From NCBI RefSeq assembly GCF_003008515.1, contig NZ_CP027668.1, forward strand, positions 1,542,001-1,606,000: 64,000 nt of DNA. The letters are read 5' to 3'. Below the pieces are notes generated by a model. It ran no database searches. It had not been told where the DNA came from and was given only the letters and a program-made list of their open reading frames with translations. A program made the position numbers and the translations under genes. Shown here piece by piece: positions 44,872 through 54,001 of the stretch. Each line of letters opens with the position of its first letter. The stretch's first letter is position 1. The stretch comes from Phreatobacter cathodiphilus (lineage in GTDB: Bacteria > Pseudomonadota > Alphaproteobacteria > Rhizobiales > Phreatobacteraceae).

Positions 44872-46707
44872 ATGCTGCATCGCAACCTGCCCGTCCTCTT
44901 CGCCATGGCCCTGCTGGCCTGCCTCGGAACGGCCCCCGCCGTGGCCGAGATGCCGCGCGCGCCGCTGCGCCACGCCCTCGCCATGCACGGTGAGCCGGCG
45001 GGCCCGCCCGACCTCGCCCACCGGCGCTACGTCAACCCCGACGCGCCGAAGGGCGGGCGCATCGTCCTCGGCGTGCAGGGCACGTTCGACACGCTCAACC
45101 CTTTCGTCGTGCGCGGCCTGCCCGTGCCGGGCGCGCGCCAGTACCTCTGGGAGACGCTGCTGGCGCGCTCCTACGACGAGCCCTTCACCCTCTATCCGCA
45201 GATCGCGGCGGCTCTCGAACTGCCCGAGGACCGCTCCTGGATCATCTTCCACGTCGATCCGCGCGCCCGCTTCTCCGACGGCCGGCCGGTGACTGCCGCC
45301 GACGTGCGCTTCTCCTTCGAACTGCTGAAGGAGCGCGGCCGGCCGAACCATCGCAGCTATTACGCGAAGGTGAAGAGCGTCGCGCTCCTCGACGAGCGGA
45401 CGATCCGCTTCGACCTCGCCGGCGCCAACGACCGCGAATTGCCGCTGATCCTCGGCCTCATGCCGATCCTCCCCGCCCATGCCACCGATCCCGCCACCTT
45501 CGAGGAGACGACGCTCGAGCCGCCTGTGGGCTCAGGGCCCTATGTGATCGGCGAGGTTCGGGCCGGCGAGAGCCTCAGCCTCCGGCGCGACCCGAACTGG
45601 TGGGGGCGCGACCTTCCCATCAACCGCGGTCTCTTCAACTTCGACGAGATCCGCTTCGACTTCTATCGCGACGGCAACACGCTGTTCGAGGCCTTCAAGA
45701 AGGGCCTGGTCGACAGCCGGGTCGAGACCGATCCCGGCCGCTGGGCCTCGGGCTATGATTTTCCCGCCATGCGCGAGGGCCGGATCGTCCGCGCGACGCT
45801 GCGGCCCGGTACCCCGAAGGGCATCCGCGGCCTGACCATGAACACGCGGCGGCCGCCGTTCGAGGACGTCCGCGTCCGCGAGGCGCTGGGCCTCCTCTTC
45901 GACTTCGAGTGGACCAACCGCGCCCTCTATGCCGGCGGTTTCGAGCGGACGCAGTCGCTGTTCGAGGGCTCGGAACTCTCCGCCCGCGGCCGGTCCGCGG
46001 CGGAGGACGAGCGCCGCCTGCTCGCCGCGACGGGGGCCAGCGTGCGGACCGACATCCTCGACGGTACCTATCAGGTGCCGGTCTCCGACGGCTCGGGCAG
46101 CGATCGCAGCAGGCTGCGCCAGGCCATCGCCCTCTTCGCCGCAGCCGGCTGGCGGCTGGAGAACGGCGCCATGCGCCATGCCGCGAGCGGAAAGCCCTTC
46201 ACCTTCGAATTCCTCGTCGCCACCCGCGACCAGGAGCGCCTCGCCCTCACCTACCAGCGTTTCCTCCAGCGCGCCGGCATCCGCATGGCGGTCCGCAACG
46301 TGGACGCGGTGCAGTACGACCGCCGGCTGCGCGACTACGACTTCGACATGGTCGACTACCGCTGGTGGAACACCTCGCTCTCCCCCGGCAACGAACAGGC
46401 CTTCTACTGGGGCGTCGCCGCCGGCCGCTCGCCCGGCAGTCGCAACCTGCCCGGCATCGCCGACCCCGCCGTCGACCGGCTGGTGGAGGCCATCGTCGAG
46501 GCGCGCCGGCGCGAGGATCTCGTCACCGCCGCCCGGGCCCTCGACCGCGTCATCACCTCCGGCTTCTACTGGGTTCCGCTGTTCCACCAGCCGTCCCAGT
46601 GGATCGCCCGTTGGAATCATATCGGCATGCCTGCCGAATCATCCGTTTTCGGCTATCTCGTTGAGACGTGGTGGCGTCGTGACGCCGGTGGGGCAGACGA
46701 ACAGTGA
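44872..46707 (+). CDS. ABC transporter periplasmic peptide-binding protein (YejA-like)
   Basis: Solute-binding protein (family 5) of 611 residues. It has a signal peptide (1-25, APAVA) and the typical start RYVNPDAPKGGRIVLGVQGTFDTLNPFVVRG. RFSDGRPVTAADVRFSFELL, GSGPYVIGEVRAGESLSLRRDPNWWGRDLPINRG and RVREALGLLFDFEWTN are YejA-group signatures. YejA delivers oligopeptides, including microcin C, to YejBEF; those permease genes are not in this window. Its stop overlaps the GTG start of the next gene (GTGA). Confidence 0.92.
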   Translation: MLHRNLPVLFAMALLACLGTAPAVAEMPRAPLRHALAMHGEPAGPPDLAHRRYVNPDAPKGGRIVLGVQGTFDTLNPFVVRGLPVPGARQYLWETLLARSYDEPFTLYPQIAAALELPEDRSWIIFHVDPRARFSDGRPVTAADVRFSFELLKERGRPNHRSYYAKVKSVALLDERTIRFDLAGANDRELPLILGLMPILPAHATDPATFEETTLEPPVGSGPYVIGEVRAGESLSLRRDPNWWGRDLPINRGLFNFDEIRFDFYRDGNTLFEAFKKGLVDSRVETDPGRWASGYDFPAMREGRIVRATLRPGTPKGIRGLTMNTRRPPFEDVRVREALGLLFDFEWTNRALYAGGFERTQSLFEGSELSARGRSAAEDERRLLAATGASVRTDILDGTYQVPVSDGSGSDRSRLRQAIALFAAAGWRLENGAMRHAASGKPFTFEFLVATRDQERLALTYQRFLQRAGIRMAVRNVDAVQYDRRLRDYDFDMVDYRWWNTSLSPGNEQAFYWGVAAGRSPGSRNLPGIADPAVDRLVEAIVEARRREDLVTAARALDRVITSGFYWVPLFHQPSQWIARWNHIGMPAESSVFGYLVETWWRRDAGGADEQ

Positions 46708-48359
46708 TTCTCGGGCGTGGCAGGAAGGGGACGGCCTCGGGCCTGGCGGGCCGCGCGACGCTCGACTCGCTGTTGCGCCGCGCCGCCGAGATCCGTCCCG
46801 CCGCGCGGGCGCTCACCGACGCGCCGAACCGCCCCCACCTCATCGGCGGCGAGCCGCGCCAGCTCTCCTGGGCCGAGCTCGACGGTCTGGTCGACGCCCT
46901 CGCCGGCCGCCTCAGGGACATGGGCCTGCCGACCGACGCCGTGGTCGCGACCCAGTTCGCACTGTCGAGCGACGCCGTCATCACCCTCCTCGCCCTCATG
47001 CGCGCCGGCCTCGTCGCCGCGCCCATCCCGCTCGGCTGGGGACGGCGCGAAACCACCGCCCATCTCCAGCGCATCGGCGCCCGCGCCATCCTGACGGCAG
47101 GTCGCGCCGGTCCGGTCGACTGCGCCGACATGATGCGTTTCGCCGCGGCGGAAACCTTCTCCGTGCGCTTCGTCCTCTCGCTCGGCGGTCCCTCGCTCGA
47201 CGGCGTCATCCCGCTCGACGACGTGCTGGCCCATCCCGCCGCGGCCGAACGGGTGGAGATCGCCCGTCCCGACAATCCCGCCGACCACGTCGCGGTGGTG
47301 ACCCCCGACGCGGTGGCCGAGGGCCATATCGCCGTCGCCCGCAGTCACAACGAGCTGATAGCCGGCGGCCTCGCCGCCTTCATGGCCGGCGTTCCCGACG
47401 AACACTCCGTCTTCGCCGCCACACTCGCCCCCGACTGTTTCGCCGGGCTCGCCCTGCAGATCGTGCCCTGGCTGATGTCGGGAGGCACCCTCGTCGCCCA
47501 TCCGCCGCTCGCCCTGCGCATCGTCCTCGACCGGCTCGCGCCCGACGGCGCCACCCACGCCGTTCTGCCGGCTGCCGCGGCCGCCGCGATCGTCTCCGCC
47601 CCGCTCGCCCAGCGTCCGTCTCTGCGCCACCTCGCCCTGTTCTCCCGCCGGCCCGTCGAGGCCGAAGCCTTCGCCGAAGCGATCGCCGAGGGCCTCGCCG
47701 TCGACGTCTTCCTCGGCATCGGCGAGACGGCGGTGGCCCGCGCCCTGAAGGACGGCGCCGGCGCGATCATGCTCGGCCCCGACACCCACACCTCCGGCAG
47801 CGGCCAGTCGCCGGTGCTGGTCGAATCCCGCGTCGGCCCCGAGGGGCGGCTGGAGCTGCGCGGCGCCATGGTGCCCCGCGCCGCCTTTCCGCCCGGTGCG
47901 GAGAACGGGGTTCCGCCCTATTGGTCCGTGGACGAGGGCGGCTTCCGCGACACCGGCCTTCCCGCCGCCGCCGACAAGGCGCGCAAGAGTCTCTCCATCG
48001 GTTCGCGCGAGCCGGGCGTCGTCTCGATCGGCGGACGCCGCTTCGCCGAGGCCGCCCTGCGCGCCGCCTATGTCGAGGCCGGCCGCGAGATCGCGCCGGT
48101 GATCCGGCCCGACCCGCTGCTCGGCGACCGGGTCTCCGGCGTCGTCGGCGACGGCCGCGCGATCGCCGGCCTCGCCGGCCGCCTGATCGAGACCGGCGTT
48201 ACCCCCCTCGCCATCCCCGGCGGCACGCGCCAGGCGGGTCAGCTTCCCTTCGAGGACACCCGCCCGCGCGAGCCCGAAGCCATCCTCGACCCGCTGGGGG
48301 ACGCCCATTCCGCCCTCGCACAACTGCTGAGCGTGGCGCGCGCGGCCGCGGGGTATTAA
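46704..48359 (+). CDS. Degenerate adenylate-forming (AMP-binding-like) protein
   Basis: A 551-residue protein with the overall layout of a class I adenylate-forming enzyme: an N-terminal domain starting RATLDSLLRRAAEIRPAARAL, a LSWAELDGLVDALAGRLRDMGL stretch, and LALMRAGLVAAPIPLGW. The P-loop (A3) position, normally TSGTTGxPKG, reads VAVVTPDAVAEGHIAVARSHNEL. GIGETA stands for the YGxTE motif, and GFRDTG for the TGD motif. The catalytic C-terminal Lys is not evident. Ligase activity is therefore doubtful. It starts at GTG 46704, overlapping the YejA-like gene by 4 bp, so the two are likely coproduced. Confidence 0.7.
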   Translation: MILGRGRKGTASGLAGRATLDSLLRRAAEIRPAARALTDAPNRPHLIGGEPRQLSWAELDGLVDALAGRLRDMGLPTDAVVATQFALSSDAVITLLALMRAGLVAAPIPLGWGRRETTAHLQRIGARAILTAGRAGPVDCADMMRFAAAETFSVRFVLSLGGPSLDGVIPLDDVLAHPAAAERVEIARPDNPADHVAVVTPDAVAEGHIAVARSHNELIAGGLAAFMAGVPDEHSVFAATLAPDCFAGLALQIVPWLMSGGTLVAHPPLALRIVLDRLAPDGATHAVLPAAAAAAIVSAPLAQRPSLRHLALFSRRPVEAEAFAEAIAEGLAVDVFLGIGETAVARALKDGAGAIMLGPDTHTSGSGQSPVLVESRVGPEGRLELRGAMVPRAAFPPGAENGVPPYWSVDEGGFRDTGLPAAADKARKSLSIGSREPGVVSIGGRRFAEAALRAAYVEAGREIAPVIRPDPLLGDRVSGVVGDGRAIAGLAGRLIETGVTPLAIPGGTRQAGQLPFEDTRPREPEAILDPLGDAHSALAQLLSVARAAAGY

Positions 48360-48387
48360 GTCTGGGCTTTGCCCCAGGGAGCCCGCC

Positions 48388-49056
48388 ATGGCCGACACCC
48401 CGTTCCCGACGCCGCAGACGCTGACGATCGACGTCGTTTCCGACGTCGTCTGTCCCTGGTGTTTCGTCGGCAAGCGCCGGCTGGAAAAGGCGCTGGCCCT
48501 GACGCCGGACATCGCCACCGAGATCCGCTGGCGGCCCTATCAGCTCGCCCCCGAGCTCCCGCCCGAGGGCAAGCCGCGGCGCCAGTACATGCTGGACAAG
48601 TTCGGCGATCCCGACCGCGTTCGCCAGATCCACGAACGCCTGACCGGCATCGGTGCCGAGGAGGGGATCGCCTTCGACTTCGACCGCATCGAGGTCGCTC
48701 CCAACACCCTGAACGCCCATCGCCTGATCCTCTGGGCCCGCTCGCCGGACATCCAGAGCCGCGTGGTGGAGGCGCTGTTCACCGCCTTCTTCGTCGAGGG
48801 CCGCAACCTCGCCGACGACGACGAACTCATCGCGATCGGCGAGGCCTGCGGTCTCGACGGGACCCTGCTCGCCGAACTCTTTCCCACCGACGCCGACGTC
48901 GAGCGCACCCGGCGCGAATATGCCTCGGCCCAGCGGATCGGCGTGACCGGCGTGCCCTTCTTCATCGTCGCGGGGCGCTATGGAATCGCCGGCGCGGAGG
49001 CTCCCGAGACGATCGCCGGCGCCATCCGCCAGGCCGCCTCCGAGACGGTGGCCTGA
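48388..49056 (+). CDS. DsbA-family oxidoreductase, FrnE-like
   Basis: Cytoplasmic 2-hydroxychromene-2-carboxylate isomerase/DsbA-like protein of 222 residues with no signal peptide. The thioredoxin-like CPWC motif sits in VVCPWCFVGKRRLEKAL (near residue 26). The helical insertion and the cis-Pro segment GVTGVPFFIV follow. The FrnE group acts in thiol redox or detoxification in the cytoplasm. AGGGAG precedes ATG 48388, 28 bp after the AMP-binding-like gene, so they may be cotranscribed. Confidence 0.9.
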   Translation: MADTPFPTPQTLTIDVVSDVVCPWCFVGKRRLEKALALTPDIATEIRWRPYQLAPELPPEGKPRRQYMLDKFGDPDRVRQIHERLTGIGAEEGIAFDFDRIEVAPNTLNAHRLILWARSPDIQSRVVEALFTAFFVEGRNLADDDELIAIGEACGLDGTLLAELFPTDADVERTRREYASAQRIGVTGVPFFIVAGRYGIAGAEAPETIAGAIRQAASETVA

Positions 49057-49119
49057 CCGCCGGCCGCCCCTGCGGGCGCGGTCGTTGCAGAGCCGCCGCG
49101 AAGGCGCTAGGTCGGTTCC

Positions 49120-49605
49120 ATGGCACAGTCATCCAGCCTCACCCATCTCGACGCCAGCGGCGCGGCCAACATGGTCGACGTCTCGGCGAAGCCGGCGACG
49201 GAACGCACCGCAGTGGCGGTGGGCCGGGTGGTGATGAAACCCGAGACCCTCGCCATCGTGCGCGCCGGCGACGCCAAGAAGGGCGACGTGCTGGGCACCG
49301 CCCGCCTGGCCGGGATCATGGCGGCCAAGCGCACCCATGAGCTCATCCCGCTCTGCCACCCGCTGCTGCTGACCAAGGTGGCCGTGGACTTGACCCCCGA
49401 CGACGGCCTTCCCGGCGTCCGGGTGAGCGCCACCGTGAAGGTGTCGGGGCAGACTGGCGTCGAGATGGAGGCGCTCACCGCGGTCTCGGTGGCCTGCCTG
49501 ACGGTCTACGACATGGTCAAGGCGGTCGACCGCGGCATGCGGATCGAGGCGATCCACCTCGTCGAGAAAACCGGCGGCGCCTCCGGCCCCTACAGGGCCC
49601 CGTGA
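49120..49605 (+). CDS. moaC: Cyclic pyranopterin monophosphate synthase accessory MoaC
   Basis: Molybdenum cofactor synthesis enzyme of 161 residues. It converts 3',8-cyclo-GTP to cyclic pyranopterin monophosphate. Family motifs include [54 protein letters not shown] and KAVDRGM. It begins 63 bp after the DsbA-like gene and ends 3 bp before moeA. The cofactor is required by the XdhAB enzyme encoded in this window. Confidence 0.96.
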   Translation: MAQSSSLTHLDASGAANMVDVSAKPATERTAVAVGRVVMKPETLAIVRAGDAKKGDVLGTARLAGIMAAKRTHELIPLCHPLLLTKVAVDLTPDDGLPGVRVSATVKVSGQTGVEMEALTAVSVACLTVYDMVKAVDRGMRIEAIHLVEKTGGASGPYRAP

Positions 49606-49608
49606 GCC

Positions 49609-50811
49609 ATGGCGGGGCTGCTACCCGTCGATGAGGCGCTGGCCCGGGTCCTGGCGGGCGCCGAACCCCTCCCTGAAGAATGGATCGCCGTCGGCGACTG
49701 CGACGGCCGCGTTCTGACGCGCGACCTCGTCGCCGGCCGCAGCCAGCCGCCCGAGGACGTCTCCTCCATGGACGGCTACGCGGTGCGCGCCGCGGACCTT
49801 CCCGGTCGCCTCGCCGTCATCGGCGAATCGGCGGCCGGCCGGGGCTTTGCGGGACAGATGGCGGCGGGCGAGGCCGTCCGAATCTTCACCGGCGCCGGCG
49901 TGCCCGTCGGTGCCGATGCCGTGGTGATGCAGGAGGATGCGGCACGAGAGGGCGACCGTGTCCTGATCGCCGGCACCGCCCGGCCCGGCCAGTTCATCCG
50001 CCGCCGCGGGCTCGACTTCACCGAGGGACTGACCGGCCTTGCCGCCGGCACGCTCATGAATCCGCGGCGCCTCGCGCTCGCCGCCGCCATGAACCACGCC
50101 ATCGTGCCCGTGCACGGCCGTCCGCGCGTCGCCATCCTGTCGACCGGCGACGAACTGGTGGAGCCGGGAACGGTGCCGGGTCCTGGCCAGATCGTCTCGT
50201 CCAACGCCCTCGCCATCGCCGCCGTCGTCCGCCGGGCCGGCGGCGAGCCGACCCTGCTCGGCATTTCCCCCGACCGCCTCGACGCCACGCTCGAGCGCGT
50301 GCGCTTCGCCCGGCAGAGCGGTCACCACGTGCTCGTCACCTCCGGCGGCGCCTCGGTGGGCGAATACGACCTGATGCGTGACGTGATCGCCGCGGAAGGC
50401 GCCGAACCCGGCTTCTGGAAGATCGCCATGCGCCCCGGCAAGCCGCTGATGATGGCCGATCTCGGAGCCATGCGGCTGCTCGGCCTGCCGGGAAACCCGG
50501 TCGCCTCCTTCGTCTGTTCCATGCTCTTCCTGCGGCCGCTCCTGCTGCGCCTCGCCGGCCGCGGCGATTCGGCCGAGGAGCCCGAAGAGGCCGTCCTCGG
50601 TGCCGACGTCCCGGCGAACGACCTGAGGGCCGACCACCTCAGGGCGAGCCTCGCGCAGCGCGACGGGCGGCTGGTCGCCACCCCCTTCCCCGTCCAGGAT
50701 TCCTCCATGATCCGGGTGCTGGCCGAGGCCGAGGCGCTGATCCTGAGGGCGCCGCATGCGCCGGCCGTCGCCGCCGGCTCCCCCTGCCGGATCCTGCGGC
50801 TCGATCGCTAG
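49609..50811 (+). CDS. moeA: Molybdopterin molybdenumtransferase MoeA
   Basis: Inserts molybdenum into adenylated molybdopterin; 400 residues. Visible segments are SSMDGYAVRAADLPGRL, GAGVPVGADAVVMQEDA, the RPRVAILSTGDELVEPG stretch, the VTSGGASVGEYDL motif of the MPT-binding domain and the LLGLPGNPVASFV motif. The C-terminal domain IV is present. It starts 3 bp after moaC, giving a moaC-moeA operon. Confidence 0.96.
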   Translation: MAGLLPVDEALARVLAGAEPLPEEWIAVGDCDGRVLTRDLVAGRSQPPEDVSSMDGYAVRAADLPGRLAVIGESAAGRGFAGQMAAGEAVRIFTGAGVPVGADAVVMQEDAAREGDRVLIAGTARPGQFIRRRGLDFTEGLTGLAAGTLMNPRRLALAAAMNHAIVPVHGRPRVAILSTGDELVEPGTVPGPGQIVSSNALAIAAVVRRAGGEPTLLGISPDRLDATLERVRFARQSGHHVLVTSGGASVGEYDLMRDVIAAEGAEPGFWKIAMRPGKPLMMADLGAMRLLGLPGNPVASFVCSMLFLRPLLLRLAGRGDSAEEPEEAVLGADVPANDLRADHLRASLAQRDGRLVATPFPVQDSSMIRVLAEAEALILRAPHAPAVAAGSPCRILRLDR

Positions 50812-50837
50812 GCGGCGCCTTTACCGGATCTCAACGG

Positions 50838-50866
50838 TTGCGGAACACATAAAGAACAGATAGTGA
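50838..50866 (+). promoter_or_regulatory. Candidate lexA promoter
   Basis: The -35-like ttgcgg (50838-50843) and -10-like tagtga (50861-50866) are separated by 17 bp. The spacer contains one LexA box and the second box lies just downstream of the -10. Confidence 0.5.
50843..50857 (-). promoter_or_regulatory. LexA box 1 (GTTC-N7-GTTC, reverse orientation)
   Basis: gaac-acataaa-gaac on the plus strand is an exact reverse match to the alphaproteobacterial LexA operator GTTC-N7-GTTC. It lies within the lexA promoter spacer, 66 bp before the start codon. Confidence 0.75.
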
Positions 50867-50868
50867 TT

Positions 50869-50883
50869 GTTCATGATCTGTTC
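50869..50883 (+). promoter_or_regulatory. LexA box 2 (GTTC-N7-GTTC)
   Basis: gttc-atgatct-gttc is an exact match to the alphaproteobacterial LexA operator, just after the -10 element and 39 bp before the lexA start codon. It supports autoregulation of the SOS repressor. Confidence 0.85.
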
Positions 50884-50922
50884 GGTTGAGTCGGCCGACG
50901 GCACTGCAGGGGACGGGAACCG

Positions 50923-51615
50923 ATGCTGACGCGCAAGCAACATGAACTTCTCCGCTTCATCCAGGAGCGGCTGAAGGAAAGCGGCGTGCCCCCCTCCTTC
51001 GACGAGATGAAGGAGGCGCTGGACCTCAAGTCGAAATCCGGCATCCACCGGCTGATCACGGCGCTGGAGGAGCGTGGGTTCATTCGCCGGCTACCGAATC
51101 GGGCCCGCGCCCTCGAGGTGATTCGCCAGCCGGAGCAGTCCGCTGGTCCGGCCCGCGGCAAGTTCTCCCCGAGCGTCATCGAGGGCTCCCTCGGCCGCGT
51201 CCGGCCGCCGGCTCAGGACGACGACGTGGCCATGCCCGTCGCCGTGCCGCTGATGGGCCGCATCGCCGCGGGCGTGCCGCGGGAAGCCATCGAACAGCGT
51301 ATGTCCACGGTGTCGGTCCCGCCGGAAATGCTGGCGCGCGGCGAGCACTATGCCCTTGAGGTGCGTGGTGATTCGATGATCGAGGCCGGCATCCTGGAGG
51401 GCGATCTGGCGCTCATCCGCAAGGGCGACAGCGCCGAGACCGGCGACATCGTCGTCGCCCTGATCGACGACGAGGAGGCGACGCTGAAGCGGCTGCGCAA
51501 GCGCGGCACCTCCATCGCGCTGGAGGCCGCCAACCCCGCTTACGAGACCCGCGTCCTCGGGCCTGACCGGGTGCAGATCCAGGGCAAGCTGGTGGGCCTC
51601 ATCCGCCGCTACTGA
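50923..51615 (+). CDS. lexA: SOS repressor LexA
   Basis: Repressor/protease of 230 residues. It has an N-terminal winged HTH (residues 1-65, with [21 protein letters not shown]), a longer-than-E. coli linker typical of alphaproteobacteria, the cleavage site A116-G117 in [10 protein letters not shown], catalytic Ser151 (GDSMIEAG) and Lys189 (ATLKRL). Two LexA boxes lie upstream. It is convergent with comEC, 6 bp apart. Confidence 0.97.
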   Translation: MLTRKQHELLRFIQERLKESGVPPSFDEMKEALDLKSKSGIHRLITALEERGFIRRLPNRARALEVIRQPEQSAGPARGKFSPSVIEGSLGRVRPPAQDDDVAMPVAVPLMGRIAAGVPREAIEQRMSTVSVPPEMLARGEHYALEVRGDSMIEAGILEGDLALIRKGDSAETGDIVVALIDDEEATLKRLRKRGTSIALEAANPAYETRVLGPDRVQIQGKLVGLIRRY

Positions 51616-51621
51616 GCCCTT

Positions 51622-53889
51622 TTACTGAGCCGGCTCCACATCATCCTCGATCTCGTCCGTTGCCGACGCCTTCTGCGTCGCGGGCGGAGTGCGCGCCGGG
51701 GCCCTGACGAGCACCGGGGTGGTTCCGGGCGGACGCGGCCGGAACCACGGCCTGTCGGTGCCGTCCGGCCGGGCCGCCTCGACGCGCAAGGCCCCGGCGT
51801 TCTCGTGGAGGCGCACGGCCCCGGTGCGGGCGATGGCGCGCAGGTCGACGATCACCGCCGCGCAGGCCTCCGGCGGATCGTGCCGCGTGACGACGATGCG
51901 CGCCTCGCGGCAATCGTCGGCGAGCGCGTCCGGGTGGCGCGGCACGGCGATCCGCCCTCCCCCCGCCAGCGGCATGGCACAGCCGAGCGGATCGCAGCGA
52001 ACGCCCTGCTGCAGGCTCTCGTCCACCGCGCTGCGGCCGTCCGCCTCGGCGGTGAGCCATCGCTGGACGGCGAAGCGGTTGCCGCGGGCGGAAACGACCC
52101 GTAACCGCCCGTCCGGCGCACGGGCGGCGACCGTCGCCCCCTCGGCGTCGACCAGGATCAGCGGACGCTGCCCCGCCGGGGCGAGGGCGAGGCCCAGCGC
52201 GACGAACGGCAGGCCGAGCCAGCGCAGCGGCGTCGACAGCAAGGCGACCACGATGAAGCCCGCCGACAGGACCAGCAGCCCGGACGGCGCCAGCGACGGC
52301 ACGATGACGCGGCCGCCGGGCCAGGACGCCACCCATTCCCCCGAGCGGACGAAGAGGTCGATGCCGAGCCCGGCCAGGGCCCAGACCGGCCGGTCCCAGC
52401 CGAAGGGCCAGAGCAGCAGCGCGAGGATCTGCAGCGGCATGACGAAGAACTCGATGATCGGCGCGCCGATGAGGTTGCCCGCCACGCCGTAGAGATGGAC
52501 CGTGTTGAAGTGGAAGGCCGCATAGGGCGTGGTCGCCAGCGATGCGACGAAGGAGCTCGCGGCGAGGCCGATGATGCCGTTGGTGACGATGAGCAGAGAC
52601 CGCCCCCATCCCGCCGGATCGCCCGAATGGCGCTCGGCCCAGGGCCGCAGGGTGACATAGCCGGAGACGAGGGCGAGCGTCGCGGCGAAGGACATCTGGA
52701 AGCTCGGCCCCAGCAGGCTTTCCGGCGCGATGGCGAGGACCGCGAGGGCGGCCAGCGCCAGGGTGCGCAGTGTCAGCGCCCCGCGGTCCAGGGCGACGCC
52801 CACCAGCACCACCGCGATCATGATCCAGGAGCGCTGGGTCGCCACCTCCGCTCCCGAGATCACCAGATAGGCCGTGGCGACGGCGAGCGCCGCCAGCGCC
52901 GCCCAGGCCTTGACGTGGCGCCTCAGCGTCAGCGCCGGGACGAGGGCCAGCCCGCCGCGGACGAGGGCGAAGACCAGCGCCGCCACCAGCGCCATGTGGA
53001 AGCCGGATATCGACAGGATGTGGTAGGTGCCGGCCGCCCGCATGGCCTCGTTGATGCCCTCGGGAATGCCGTCGCGCCGGCCGGTCACGAGGGCGTCGGC
53101 GATGGCGCCGGACGTCCCGGGTATGGCGGCGCGGATACGCTCGCTGATGGCGCTGCGCATCCGCTCGTGAGCGGCCCGCAGCCGCACGCCGAGCGGCTGC
53201 TCGGAGGTCAGTGTCGCCGCCGTCACGGGGCCGACCACGAAACCGCTCGCGCCGAGACCCATGAAATAGGCGTCGCGGCCGAAATCATACTGGCCCGGAG
53301 CCGCGGGATCGGCTGGCGGCCTGAGCCGCGCCGTCAGCGCCACCGGCTGGCCCGGCACCGCCGTGGTGCGGGTGCGGCTGGTGACGCGGATGCGCTGGGG
53401 GCTCCGCTCCGGCGCCGGGCTGACGGTGACGACCCGCAGCGTCAGCCGGTCGCCGGCCTCGCGCCGCTCCACCCCCTCCACCCAGGCCTCGATGCGCAGC
53501 AACCCGGTTTCCGCGGCGAGCACGGGATGGGCCATCAGGCGCGTCTTCACCGTTCCCGCCGCAAAGCCCCAGACGACGGCGGCGAGCCCCGTCGCGACGA
53601 GGAAGGCGCGGTAGCGATGGCGCAGCCGCATCGCCAGGAGCGCGAGAGCCGCGGCGAGCCCGAGCGGCGCCGCCAGCGACGGTTCCTCGGGCGCCGCGAA
53701 ATAGAGGAGGATGCCGGTGCCCATCGCGACCGGCAGCATCAGGAAGGCCCGCCCCCGCTCCAGTTCGAGCGCGCCCCAGGCGAGGAGCCGTGCGCGCCAG
53801 GCCTCCGCGAAGGGCGCGACGGCGAGGCCCGCCGGCGGCACGGCGCGGCCGGCCAGCACGGCGGCGATGGCTCTCGCCCGTCCCCTCAA
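51622..53889 (-). CDS. comEC: ComEC/Rec2-family DNA uptake channel protein
   Basis: Inner-membrane channel of 755 residues for single-stranded DNA uptake in natural transformation. The N-terminal DUF4131 region (about 60-220) is followed by the competence domain with GLAASSFVASLATTPYAAFHFNTVHLYGVAGNLIGAP and HILSISGFHMALVAA. There are about ten to twelve membrane helices. The C-terminal metallo-beta-lactamase-like domain of Gram-positive ComEC is replaced by a shorter region ending in an acidic tail (DEIEDDVEPAQ). Family presence does not prove competence. It is divergent from gltX. Confidence 0.9.
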   Translation of the reverse strand: MRGRARAIAAVLAGRAVPPAGLAVAPFAEAWRARLLAWGALELERGRAFLMLPVAMGTGILLYFAAPEEPSLAAPLGLAAALALLAMRLRHRYRAFLVATGLAAVVWGFAAGTVKTRLMAHPVLAAETGLLRIEAWVEGVERREAGDRLTLRVVTVSPAPERSPQRIRVTSRTRTTAVPGQPVALTARLRPPADPAAPGQYDFGRDAYFMGLGASGFVVGPVTAATLTSEQPLGVRLRAAHERMRSAISERIRAAIPGTSGAIADALVTGRRDGIPEGINEAMRAAGTYHILSISGFHMALVAALVFALVRGGLALVPALTLRRHVKAWAALAALAVATAYLVISGAEVATQRSWIMIAVVLVGVALDRGALTLRTLALAALAVLAIAPESLLGPSFQMSFAATLALVSGYVTLRPWAERHSGDPAGWGRSLLIVTNGIIGLAASSFVASLATTPYAAFHFNTVHLYGVAGNLIGAPIIEFFVMPLQILALLLWPFGWDRPVWALAGLGIDLFVRSGEWVASWPGGRVIVPSLAPSGLLVLSAGFIVVALLSTPLRWLGLPFVALGLALAPAGQRPLILVDAEGATVAARAPDGRLRVVSARGNRFAVQRWLTAEADGRSAVDESLQQGVRCDPLGCAMPLAGGGRIAVPRHPDALADDCREARIVVTRHDPPEACAAVIVDLRAIARTGAVRLHENAGALRVEAARPDGTDRPWFRPRPPGTTPVLVRAPARTPPATQKASATDEIEDDVEPAQ

Positions 53890-54001
53890 CGCGCCGTCTC
53901 CATGGGCCGCTCCCCAAGCCCTTCACAACATGCTACAGCCACGCGCTTTCCGGCGCCGAGCCTAACGCGGCCCGGCTTCCCCTGTCGTCTTCGGAAGAAT
54001 C

